A stretch of 58,906 nt of DNA from JAFDWI01 sp964449375 (GTDB taxonomy: Bacteria > Actinomycetota > Acidimicrobiia > Acidimicrobiales > Iamiaceae): NCBI GenBank assembly GCA_964449375.1, contig CAYVAS010000010.1, positions 1-58,906 on the forward strand. Reading direction: 5' to 3'. Of the stretch, positions 51,709 through 58,906 are shown one piece after another (positions within the stretch are counted from its first letter, which is position 1; each line of letters starts with the position of its first letter). The translations under genes and the position numbers were made by a program. The notes below the pieces were generated by a model. It saw nothing but the letters and a program-made list of their open reading frames with translations, was not told where the DNA came from and ran no database searches.

Positions 51709-52560
51709 TCAGGCAGCCAGGCGCACCTCGACGCGCCCACCGACCACCCGGGTCTGCCACACCGGCTGGCCCACCGCCGCCGGCCCCCGCCGGGGCAGCC
51801 CGTCGCGCAGGCCGAACTTGCTCTGGTGCCACGGGCACACCACGCACCCGGCCTCGATGTCGCCCTCGTCCAGTGGGCCACCGGCGTGGCTGCACGTCGC
51901 CGACAATGCCCGGATGGCGCCCTGGTGACGCACCACCATCACCGGGACCCCGTCGACCTCGGCCCGCACCGGCCGATCGTCGACCAGGTCCGCCTCGGCC
52001 ACCGCGTCGGTCCACTCGGAGGTCCCGTACTGGAACGCGGTGTGGTTGACGCCCACCCCGAGCACGAAGGACAGGTGGCCGCCCAGGTACGCCGAGCTCA
52101 ACGCCGCCCCCAACCCCGCCATGCTCAACAGGGCGCCCCGACCACGCTTGCCCCGGCGCCGGGCCCGGTAGGAGCAGAACTGCAGCACCAGCGCGGCCGA
52201 GTTGCCCAGCGCATGGGCCACCCCGATGCGCTTCTCCCCGCCGTAGGTGTCGACCCAGTCCGAGGCGCCGGTCGCCGCGGTGGGCAACGACGCCAGGATC
52301 CCGATGCCCACCAGGCGGCGGGCCGCGACCCCGTCGTGCTTGTTGCCCAGCACGTCGAGCGCCGTCGCGCTCAACCAGGCCCCCAGGGGCACGTCGGTCA
52401 GCATCGGATGGAGCTGGTGACCCAACCACCCGCCCGACAGAGCCTGTTTGACCGCGTCCGATTCGGTGGCGGACTTCACCACCTGAGACAGCGCGTCGCC
52501 GATCTGGTCGAGCGCATCGGTCTGCTCGATCTTCTCGACGATCTCCGAGAGCACCTGCAT
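51709..52560 (-). CDS. DUF2231-Rieske fusion membrane protein
   Basis: 283 residues. A helical N-terminus (about 1-40) leads to a membrane domain with GGWLGHQLHPMLTDVPLGAW, the DUF2231 signature containing paired histidines, and about four hydrophobic segments to residue 180. The C-terminal 100 residues are a Rieske [2Fe-2S] domain: CSHAGG and CPWHQSKFG supply Cys223, His225, Cys242 and His245. It probably moves electrons at the membrane; the partner is unknown. AAAGGA lies 5-10 bases before the ATG at 52560, and a TAGCCT box (52652-52647, minus) is a possible promoter. Confidence 0.92.
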   Translation of the reverse strand: MQVLSEIVEKIEQTDALDQIGDALSQVVKSATESDAVKQALSGGWLGHQLHPMLTDVPLGAWLSATALDVLGNKHDGVAARRLVGIGILASLPTAATGASDWVDTYGGEKRIGVAHALGNSAALVLQFCSYRARRRGKRGRGALLSMAGLGAALSSAYLGGHLSFVLGVGVNHTAFQYGTSEWTDAVAEADLVDDRPVRAEVDGVPVMVVRHQGAIRALSATCSHAGGPLDEGDIEAGCVVCPWHQSKFGLRDGLPRRGPAAVGQPVWQTRVVGGRVEVRLAA

Positions 52561-52742
52561 GATCGTCCTTTCTGTGCCCTGCGGTCCGGCCTCCGCAGGC
52601 GGCGTGGTCGACGGTGTGGGTCGTGGCCCGGTGTGCCACAAGTCTCAGGCTAGGTGGCGATCCGTCGCTTCCGTCGGAGAAAAGTGCCTCGCGGCCCATC
52701 GAACCGTGCGGGCGGAGCACTCGAATCGTGGGAGTGCGTCAC

Positions 52743-52748
52743 TACGAT
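52743..52748 (+). promoter_or_regulatory. -10 box upstream of the GT2 membrane fusion
   Basis: TACGAT, 9 bases, GTG at 52758. Confidence 0.5.
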
Positions 52749-52757
52749 TGACCCATC

Positions 52758-55700
52758 GTGGATGCCGACGACACGCCGACACCCGAGTCGGACGACCACA
52801 TCAGCCTGGCCTCCCGGGCCGAGGCGTTCGCCGAACTTGCGGACCTGAACGACGAGTCCGACGCCGGCGAAGCCGCCGGGTCCGCACCCGACCCGGACGG
52901 GGCCCCCGAGACCACCGGTGCCGACGTCGACGTCACCCCTCCGGTCGTGGCCGTCGTGGTCGTCCACGACGCCGGCGACTGGCTGGACGAGACGCTGCGG
53001 TCCCTCGGCGACCAGACCTACGCCAACCTGTCGGTGCTGGTCATCGACGCGGCCAGCGCCATCGACCCCACCCCCCGCGTGGCCGAGATCCTGCCCGGAG
53101 CCTTCGTGCGGCGCCTGGAATCCAACGTCGGCTACGGGCCCACCACCAACGAGATCCTCGAGCTGGTCAGCGGCGCCTCGTTCTTCTGTCTGTGCCACGA
53201 CGACGTCGCCCTCGATCCGGGCGCGGTGCACGAACTGGTCGCCGAGGCCTTCCGCTCCAACGCCGGCATCGTCGGCCCCAAACTCGTCGACTGGGACGAA
53301 CCCGACAAGCTGTTGAGCGTCGGGTTCACCGTCGACCGTTCCGGCGGGCGAGCCCCCTACGCCGAACACCACGAGCTCGACCAGGGCCAGCACGACGCGG
53401 TACGCGACGTGTTCGCGGTCAACGGCGGCTGCACGCTGGTGCGGGCCGACCTCTTCGCCCACCTGGACGGGTTCGACCCGGGCATCGACCTGTTGGGCGA
53501 GGACCTCGACCTGTGCTGGCGGGCGCACCTGGTCGGCGCCCGGGTGGTGGTTGCCCCGCGGGCGAGGGTCCGGCACCGGCAGAACCTGGGCGAGCGCATC
53601 GACGCCACCGGTCTGGCCCGGGTCGAGGCCGCGCACCGCCAACGCACCGTGTTGACCAACTACCGCTTCGCCCACCTGCTGGGCCTGGTGCCGCTGCTGG
53701 TGGTCGTGTCGATCATCGAGGCGATCATCGAGGCCGCGATCGGCCGGCGCGACCACGCCCGCGCCCAGCTCGCCGCGTGGGGTACGAGCCTGCGGTCGGC
53801 GCCGGCCATCTGGCGGTCGCGCCGACGGGTGCGGGCGATCCGGGAACGCAGCGACCGCAGCATCGCCCAGCTCCAGACCAAGACCTGGGCCCGACTCGAC
53901 GGGCTGATCCAGGCCCACCGCCGGGCCCGGGCCGGGGAGGTCCTCGACGCCGATGCGCTCTCCGGTGAGGATGCCCAGCTCGGCGGCGACATCGACGACG
54001 CCGAACGCGACAGCTTCGTGCGCACCGGCGCGGCCCGACGGGCGTACTCGCTCGTCACCTGGGGCGTGGTCGGCGTGGTCGCCGTCGTGCTCATCGGTAC
54101 CCGCGAACTGTTCATCGGGCCGCTGCCCGCCATCGGGTCCTTCGCCCACCCGCCTGACAGCCTCGGTGATCTGTGGCGGATCTGGACCGGCACGTGGAAT
54201 CCGGCGGGGTTGGGCTCGTCCCAGTCGCCCTCGTCGGGCACCGGTCTGCTCGCGATCGGCGGCTCGATCTTCGGCGGCGCTTTCGGTTTTCTGCGCCGCG
54301 TCGCGATCCTGGCGCCGGTGCCCATCGGGCTGTTCGGCATGTGGCGTCTCGCTCGACCGCTGGGCTCCCGCCGCGCCCAGTTGGTGGCGTTGGTGCTGTA
54401 CGCCGCGGTGCCGGTGCCCTGGAACGCGCTGTCGCGGGGCAACTGGTCGGGTCTGTTGGTCTACGCCGTTGCGCCCTGGCTGCTGGGCTGCGCGTTCCGG
54501 GCGTTGCGAGCCCGACCCTTCGGTCCGGGGCGGAGCCGGGGGTCTGGGCTGGACGCCGATGCCCCCGACCCGCGCTGGTTCTCACCGGTGCTGGGGTGGG
54601 GCCTGCTGCTGGCGGTCACGGGCGCGTTGGTGCCCGCGGTCGCGCTCGTCGCGGTGGTCGTGGCCCTCTCCCTGGTCGTGGCGAACCTTCTGCTCGGACG
54701 GTTCACCGGCTCGCTGCGCCTGGTGCTCACCACCGCCGGGGCGATCCTGGTCGCCGCGGTACTGCTGGGCCCCTGGGTCCTGGTCGGTCCGGGGCGTTCG
54801 ACGTGGACGATGGCCGGTATCGGCGGTGGCACCCAGGGCTGGCTGCGCCTCGACGAGATCCTGCGGTTCCAGTCCGGGCCCATGGGCTCGGGGATCCTGG
54901 GCTTCGCCTTCGTGGTGGCCGCGACGCTCCCGCTGCTCATCGGGCGGTCCTGGCGCTTCGCCTGGGGGGTGCGTGCGTGGGCGGTGGCGCTGGCGTGCTT
55001 CGGGGTCGTGTGGCTGGGCCAGACCGAGTGGTTCAACGTGCCCCTGCCTCCGCCCGCGGTGTTCCTGGCTCCGGCGGCCGCCGCGTTGGGCCTGGCGGTG
55101 GCCTGTGGTGCCGCCGCCGTGGAGGTCGACCTGCCCACGTTCCGTTTCGGCGGCGCCCAGGTGGCCTCGGTGGTCGCGACCCTCGTGCTGGTGCTGGGGA
55201 CCTTCCCCACCATCGGCAACGCGGCCGACGGCCGGTGGCGGATGGCGCCGCTGGGACTCGATCAGGCCCTGGAGTTCATCAGCACCGAACGCGCCGAGAC
55301 GCCCTTCCGGGTGTTGTGGGTGGGGGACCCGGCGGTGATGCCGGTGGCCGGTTGGCACCTCGACGACGCCACCGCGGTGGGCGTGACCGACCACGGCATG
55401 CCCCGCCTGCACGAGCTGTGGGCGCCCGCCGATCCCGAAGGTTCCGGGGCGCTCCTGGACGCCCTGGAGATGGCGACGTCGGGCGAGACCACCCGCCTGG
55501 GCCGGATCCTCACCGACATGGACGTGCGCTACATCGTGTTGCCCCGCCAGCTCGTTCCGCTGCCGTACCGCACCGGGTCGCACGAACCCGCTCCGGAGCT
55601 GCTGCGCGGACTGGAGGACCAGCTTGACCTGGCCCGTGAGTCGATCAACGACGCGGTGGTCGTCTACCGCAACGAGGCCTGGGACGGGGGCCGGCGGCTC

Positions 55701-56303
55701 TTTCCCCCCGACCTGGAGCCCGGCGTCAGCGTCGGCGACGCGTTGGACGCGCCCGACAGCCAGCGGGTCGAGGGCAGCGTCGACGCCGACGGCACCAGCC
55801 GCTTCACCATCCCCGAGGCGGGCATCCTGGCCACCGGCCAGCCCGTGGACTCCTCGTGGCGCCTGCGCGTCGACGGTGAGCGGGTCGAGCCGGTGACCCT
55901 GTGGGGCTGGGAGCAGGGCTTCGAGGTGACCGGGCCGGGTCGGGCCGAGCTGACCCGGACCGATGGCTGGCAGCGGCCCGTGGTGCTCGCGGTGATCGCG
56001 TTGCTGTGGTTGGGAGCGGTCGCCGCCTGGGTGGCGGGCCGGCGGGGCCGCGCCGAAGATCTGCTGGTCGAGGTGGCTGCCGAGGACGTCGGCGACGACG
56101 CCGGTTCGCTGGTGCGTCTGGGCCCCGAAGGGGCGCCCGCGGCGGCAGCCGAGGAGGTCGCCGAGGTGCGGGTGGGCGAGGCCGAGGACTCGGACGACCC
56201 CGCGGCGGACGGGCCCGAGACCCACGGCCCGGCGGGCGCGGTCGACGAGGACGGCGACACCTCCGGCGACGCGAACCGGACCGACGACGGGGCCGACTCG
56301 TGA
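52758..56303 (+). CDS. GT2 glycosyltransferase fused to a multispanning membrane domain
   Basis: 1181 residues starting at GTG. After an acidic N-tail, a GT2 domain (about 60-290) shows VVVVHDAGDWLDETLRSLGD, the DxD-like CHDDVAL, NGGCTLVRADLF and the catalytic GEDLDLCWRA. About twelve transmembrane segments (305-330, then 430-820) surround external loops; a large outer domain and a final helix (VVLAVIALLWLGAVAAWVAG) end in an acidic tail. A cytoplasmic transferase joined to a GT-C-like membrane part could make and use a lipid-linked sugar. Such proteins beside DUF5719 are recurrent in actinobacteria, with no settled function that I know. Confidence 0.85.
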   Translation: MDADDTPTPESDDHISLASRAEAFAELADLNDESDAGEAAGSAPDPDGAPETTGADVDVTPPVVAVVVVHDAGDWLDETLRSLGDQTYANLSVLVIDAASAIDPTPRVAEILPGAFVRRLESNVGYGPTTNEILELVSGASFFCLCHDDVALDPGAVHELVAEAFRSNAGIVGPKLVDWDEPDKLLSVGFTVDRSGGRAPYAEHHELDQGQHDAVRDVFAVNGGCTLVRADLFAHLDGFDPGIDLLGEDLDLCWRAHLVGARVVVAPRARVRHRQNLGERIDATGLARVEAAHRQRTVLTNYRFAHLLGLVPLLVVVSIIEAIIEAAIGRRDHARAQLAAWGTSLRSAPAIWRSRRRVRAIRERSDRSIAQLQTKTWARLDGLIQAHRRARAGEVLDADALSGEDAQLGGDIDDAERDSFVRTGAARRAYSLVTWGVVGVVAVVLIGTRELFIGPLPAIGSFAHPPDSLGDLWRIWTGTWNPAGLGSSQSPSSGTGLLAIGGSIFGGAFGFLRRVAILAPVPIGLFGMWRLARPLGSRRAQLVALVLYAAVPVPWNALSRGNWSGLLVYAVAPWLLGCAFRALRARPFGPGRSRGSGLDADAPDPRWFSPVLGWGLLLAVTGALVPAVALVAVVVALSLVVANLLLGRFTGSLRLVLTTAGAILVAAVLLGPWVLVGPGRSTWTMAGIGGGTQGWLRLDEILRFQSGPMGSGILGFAFVVAATLPLLIGRSWRFAWGVRAWAVALACFGVVWLGQTEWFNVPLPPPAVFLAPAAAALGLAVACGAAAVEVDLPTFRFGGAQVASVVATLVLVLGTFPTIGNAADGRWRMAPLGLDQALEFISTERAETPFRVLWVGDPAVMPVAGWHLDDATAVGVTDHGMPRLHELWAPADPEGSGALLDALEMATSGETTRLGRILTDMDVRYIVLPRQLVPLPYRTGSHEPAPELLRGLEDQLDLARESINDAVVVYRNEAWDGGRRLFPPDLEPGVSVGDALDAPDSQRVEGSVDADGTSRFTIPEAGILATGQPVDSSWRLRVDGERVEPVTLWGWEQGFEVTGPGRAELTRTDGWQRPVVLAVIALLWLGAVAAWVAGRRGRAEDLLVEVAAEDVGDDAGSLVRLGPEGAPAAAAEEVAEVRVGEAEDSDDPAADGPETHGPAGAVDEDGDTSGDANRTDDGADS

Positions 56304-57862
56304 GGCCCGGGTCCGACCGCTCCGGACGCGCCGCCGGGACCGTTCCGGGCAGGCTGCACCGGATCGGTGTGCTGGTGGTGCTCGTCGGCCTGGTGGTTGC
56401 TGCGGCGGTCTTCGACCGGCCCGCGGACACCCGCGCCCCGGGTCGGATCCCCGACCGGGACGAGATCGCCCAGGTGGGCGCCGCGACCTTCGGAACGCCG
56501 AGTCTCGCCGAACGCAACCAGTCGATACCGGTCGCCGCCGGCCTGGGGGCCGCCTCGACCACCTGGTTCTGTGGCGGTTCGCCGACCACGGCGACCACCC
56601 TGGTGCTGACCAACCGGGCCGCGACGGGCCGCACCGTCATGATCACCGGTTTCACCGATTCCGGATCGCCGGTGGATGAACGCGTCGTCGTTCCCGGGCA
56701 TTCCACCCGGAACCTGGCCGGCGACTTCGCCGGCGAGGGCACCTTCGCCGCGATCGTCGAGTCGCGTCACGGCGGCATCGTGACCACCCAGCGCATCACC
56801 GGTGAGGAGAGCGCCACGACCGCGGCGTGTGCGTCGTCGACGTCGGACTCGTGGTTCTTCGCCGGAGGCGACACCCTGCGGGGCTCGACCGAGACCCTGG
56901 TGCTGTTCAACCCCTTCGACGAGCTCGCCACCGCGGACGTCACCTTCCTGACCCCCGACGGGTTCCGTCGGCCCCAGGCCACCCAGGGACTCGCCGTGCC
57001 GAGCCGTTCGGTCGTCGCCGTCGACGTGGGTTCGGTCCAGGATCGCCGCAGCGATCTGGGCGCCGCGGTCACCACCCGCGCCGGGCAATTGGTGACCTGG
57101 CGGCACCAGACCCACGACGGCTCCGGCGAGGACATCGCCACCGGCGCTCCGCCCCGGGGCGTGTCGGTCGCGCTGGGCGCGCCCACGCCGCTGAAGCGGT
57201 TCGCGTTGCCCACCGCGGTGACCGGAGAGGGGGTCGCGCCGCGCCTGGTGCTGGCCAACCCGGGGGTGACCTCCGCGACCGTCGAGCTCGAGTTCGCCGT
57301 CGACAACCCCGCCCAGAACGGTCAGCCGCCTCCCACCAGCCTGGAGCTGCTGCCCGGAGCGGTGGAGGTGCTCGGCGCCGAGGAGCTGCGCCAGGTCGCT
57401 GCCGGCGTGCCCTTCAGCGTGTCGGGGCGGGTGACCGAGGGCGGCGCGATCGTCACCGAGCTGCACTTCGACGGCGCCGAACCCGCCGCCGGCCATGGGG
57501 CCTTCGCCACCACCGGCTACGGCCTTTCCGCACTGGCGTGGGTGTCCCCGGTGGGTCTGGAGCTTCCCGAGCTCGACCAGCTCGGCATCACCTCCGCCGG
57601 TGAGGCCGCCGAGGTGCGCCTGTGGTCGGTCGTGGACGGCGAACGTCGGCGTCTGGCCCTCGGTGACCAACCGATGCGGGTGCCCGCGTCGGGGCGGATC
57701 ACCATCGACCTTTCCGTGCTGCTCGAAGCGCACCCGGGTGCCGCGGTCGAGGTGACCGCGTCGAGCCCGGTGACGATCTCGAGGCTGCAGGCCGGTCCCG
57801 ACGCCCGCGGCCTGGTGTCCACCCCGGCGGTCCCGATCGCCGGCGGACTCGCCGCACCGTGA
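56300..57862 (+). CDS. DUF5719 family membrane-anchored extracellular protein
   Basis: 520 residues, GTG start inside the stop of the GT2 fusion (GTGA). One N-terminal membrane helix (LHRIGVLVVLVGLVVAAAVF, about 20-39) anchors an extracellular beta-rich part built of repeated Ig-like modules: TTWFCGGSPTTATTLVLTNR, DSWFFAGGDTLRGSTETLVL and RLVLANPGVTSATVELEF. WFCGG with ACASST suggests one disulfide. Function of the family is unknown; the coupling with the GT2 fusion implies they form a complex or act on the same glycan. Confidence 0.85.
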   Translation: MRPGSDRSGRAAGTVPGRLHRIGVLVVLVGLVVAAAVFDRPADTRAPGRIPDRDEIAQVGAATFGTPSLAERNQSIPVAAGLGAASTTWFCGGSPTTATTLVLTNRAATGRTVMITGFTDSGSPVDERVVVPGHSTRNLAGDFAGEGTFAAIVESRHGGIVTTQRITGEESATTAACASSTSDSWFFAGGDTLRGSTETLVLFNPFDELATADVTFLTPDGFRRPQATQGLAVPSRSVVAVDVGSVQDRRSDLGAAVTTRAGQLVTWRHQTHDGSGEDIATGAPPRGVSVALGAPTPLKRFALPTAVTGEGVAPRLVLANPGVTSATVELEFAVDNPAQNGQPPPTSLELLPGAVEVLGAEELRQVAAGVPFSVSGRVTEGGAIVTELHFDGAEPAAGHGAFATTGYGLSALAWVSPVGLELPELDQLGITSAGEAAEVRLWSVVDGERRRLALGDQPMRVPASGRITIDLSVLLEAHPGAAVEVTASSPVTISRLQAGPDARGLVSTPAVPIAGGLAAP

Positions 57863-57899
57863 CGGTCGTGGTGACCACCGGCGGCCCGAGGGGTCGCAG

Positions 57900-58361
57900 G
57901 TGCTGGTTGGCGCGCCGCCGACACCCGCGGACAGACTGCGCGACGTGATCGAGATCGCCGTCGCCGCAGCCATCGTGGTCGCCGGCGTCGCGGTCGCCGC
58001 GGTGATCCGTCGTCGGGACACGGGCCGACTGGCCCAGGGTCGACGCTGGAGTGTGCCCGCCCAACTGGAACGTCAGGACTTCGCCGACCCGGCCGCGCCG
58101 CGCCTGGTGGTCGTGTTCTCCTCGGAGACCTGTGAGGTGTGCGCCCGCACCTGGGACCGGGTGCGTGACCTGGTCGGCGACGCCGAGGACACCGCGGTGG
58201 AACTGGTCTCGTACCAGACCCGGGGCGACCTGCACGACCGGTACGGGATCGACGCGGTGCCCACCCTGGTGGTCGCCGACCACGAGGGCGTGGTCGAACG
58301 ATCCTTCGTGGGACCACCAGAGGACACCGAACTCACCGAGGCGCTGCGCACCGTCGACTGA
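57900..58361 (+). CDS. Membrane-anchored thioredoxin-fold protein
   Basis: 153 residues from GTG 57900. One transmembrane helix (about 15-36, VIEIAVAAAIVVAGVAVAAV) precedes a thioredoxin fold with VVFSSETCEVCARTWDRVRD, active-site Cys78 and Cys81, and the cis-proline segment GIDAVPTLVVADHEG. The CEVC motif resembles TlpA/MauD-type reductases. It may reduce or form disulfides in exported proteins; DUF5719, which has a likely disulfide, is encoded 37 bases upstream. Which side of the membrane the domain faces is not certain. Confidence 0.82.
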   Translation: MLVGAPPTPADRLRDVIEIAVAAAIVVAGVAVAAVIRRRDTGRLAQGRRWSVPAQLERQDFADPAAPRLVVVFSSETCEVCARTWDRVRDLVGDAEDTAVELVSYQTRGDLHDRYGIDAVPTLVVADHEGVVERSFVGPPEDTELTEALRTVD

Positions 58362-58406
58362 CCCCGCCTCGGGCGGTCGGTCCCGCCCCGGGCGGGTCGA
58401 CGGACC

Positions 58407-58906
58407 TCAGGCGGGGCCGGGATCGGCCACGCCACGGCGACGGGCCCAGGCGGGCTGCTGGTCGCCCTCGGCGGGCGCCGCGTCCTCCGCGTCGTCGGCA
58501 GCGGTCGCCCGAGCCGGCGCGTCGCTCGCCTCCTGGCGGTCCTCCGCGGCGTCGGTGGCGCCGTTGTCGCCGGGGGCGGTGCCCCCACTGGAACCCGGGT
58601 CCGTCGACGGGGTCGGCGGCGTGCCGCCGCCTCCGCCACCGGGCCGGCCCAGTTCGGTCAGGCGTTCGACCTCGGCGCCGTCGATCGTCTCGTGTTCGAG
58701 CAGCGCGCGGGCGATCAGATCGAGGCTGTGCCGGTACTCGGTCAGGATCTCCACGCTCCGGGCTTCCGCCTCGCGCAGGATGCGTTCGACCTCCTCGTCG
58801 ATCACCCGGGCGGTCTCGTCGGAGTACTTGCGTTGCTGGCCCAGATCCTCTCCCAGGAAGACCTCACGGTCCGACCCCCAGGCCATGGGTCCCACCCGGT
58901 CCGACA
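58407..58906 (-). CDS. ftsH: ATP-dependent zinc metalloprotease FtsH, C-terminal part
   Basis: Only the last 165 residues are in the window; the gene runs on past its end. SDRVGPMAWGSDREVFLG and DETARVIDEEVERILREAEA, followed by LDLIARALLEHETIDGAEVERL, are the conserved end of the FtsH peptidase domain. A tail of about 80 residues follows, rich in Gly, Ala, Asp and Pro (GGGGGTPPTPSTDPG), typical of actinobacterial FtsH. It degrades membrane and soluble proteins as a hexamer. It converges on the thioredoxin-fold gene. Confidence 0.95.
   Translation of the reverse strand, partial: SDRVGPMAWGSDREVFLGEDLGQQRKYSDETARVIDEEVERILREAEARSVEILTEYRHSLDLIARALLEHETIDGAEVERLTELGRPGGGGGGTPPTPSTDPGSSGGTAPGDNGATDAAEDRQEASDAPARATAADDAEDAAPAEGDQQPAWARRRGVADPGPA

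Noticed and set aside
55664..58021. Minus-strand frame of 785 codons opposite GT2-fusion and DUF5719
   Set aside because: Low-complexity Arg/Ser/Pro/Gly composition; the plus-strand genes are coupled and recognisable.

Overview
The window is one chromosomal segment of a high-GC Gram-positive bacterium, most likely an actinobacterium outside the mycolic-acid group (Acidimicrobiia-like). The grounds are the strong G/C bias at third codon positions, coenzyme F420 genes (cofD, cofE), an actinobacterial-type biotin carboxylase/BCCP fusion, LCP and DUF5719 proteins, DUF4214 surface proteins, and many genes whose start codon lies 6-10 nt after a TANNNT -10 box (leaderless pattern). I saw no rRNA, tRNA, CRISPR array, transposase or integrase. 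One assembly gap of exactly 100 N lies at 18176-18275.

Positions 1-16793 are mixed metabolism: the end of a large LuxR-type regulator; a flavin oxidoreductase behind a perfect 20-bp palindrome and a triple GGTCA repeat; small transferases; a P450; an MFS transporter; a patatin-like lipase; two hexapeptide acetyltransferases; a cobalamin-binding-like protein; an esterase; a biotin carboxylase/BCCP subunit divergent from its likely biotin ligase; and an acyl-CoA dehydrogenase.

Positions 16830-50653 are mainly a cell-surface polysaccharide locus. It holds an LCP ligase; UDP-glucose dehydrogenase plus UDP-xylose synthase; GDP-mannose dehydratase with two competing reductases (GDP-L-fucose and GDP-D-rhamnose type); a nucleotidyltransferase; an epimerase; a mannose-isomerase-type cupin; a Wzm/Wzt ABC exporter whose ATPase carries a C-terminal cargo domain; and eight GT-B glycosyltransferase proteins, one of them a double-domain fusion. 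It also has a coiled-coil methyltransferase resembling the WbdD chain terminator. In its middle are cofD/cofE and an L,D-transpeptidase. A secreted DUF4214 protein sits at the centre with a strong promoter, a structured leader of about 120 nt and a strong terminator. It is followed by a lipoprotein and a second DUF4214 protein with a lysozyme-like N-terminus.

Positions 50654-58906 carry two strong inverted repeats, an HbhA/phasin-like coiled-coil protein behind a promoter-operator, a DUF2231-Rieske protein, then a GT2/multispan membrane fusion overlapping a DUF5719 protein and followed by a thioredoxin-fold protein, and the 3' end of ftsH.

A likely reading is that the locus makes nucleotide sugars, assembles a xylose/fucose/rhamnose-type glycan in the cytoplasm, caps it by methylation, exports it through Wzm/Wzt and attaches it to the wall (LCP), next to abundant DUF4214 surface proteins. 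The individual enzyme families are clear. The glycan structure, the link to the DUF4214 proteins and the capping step are inference.
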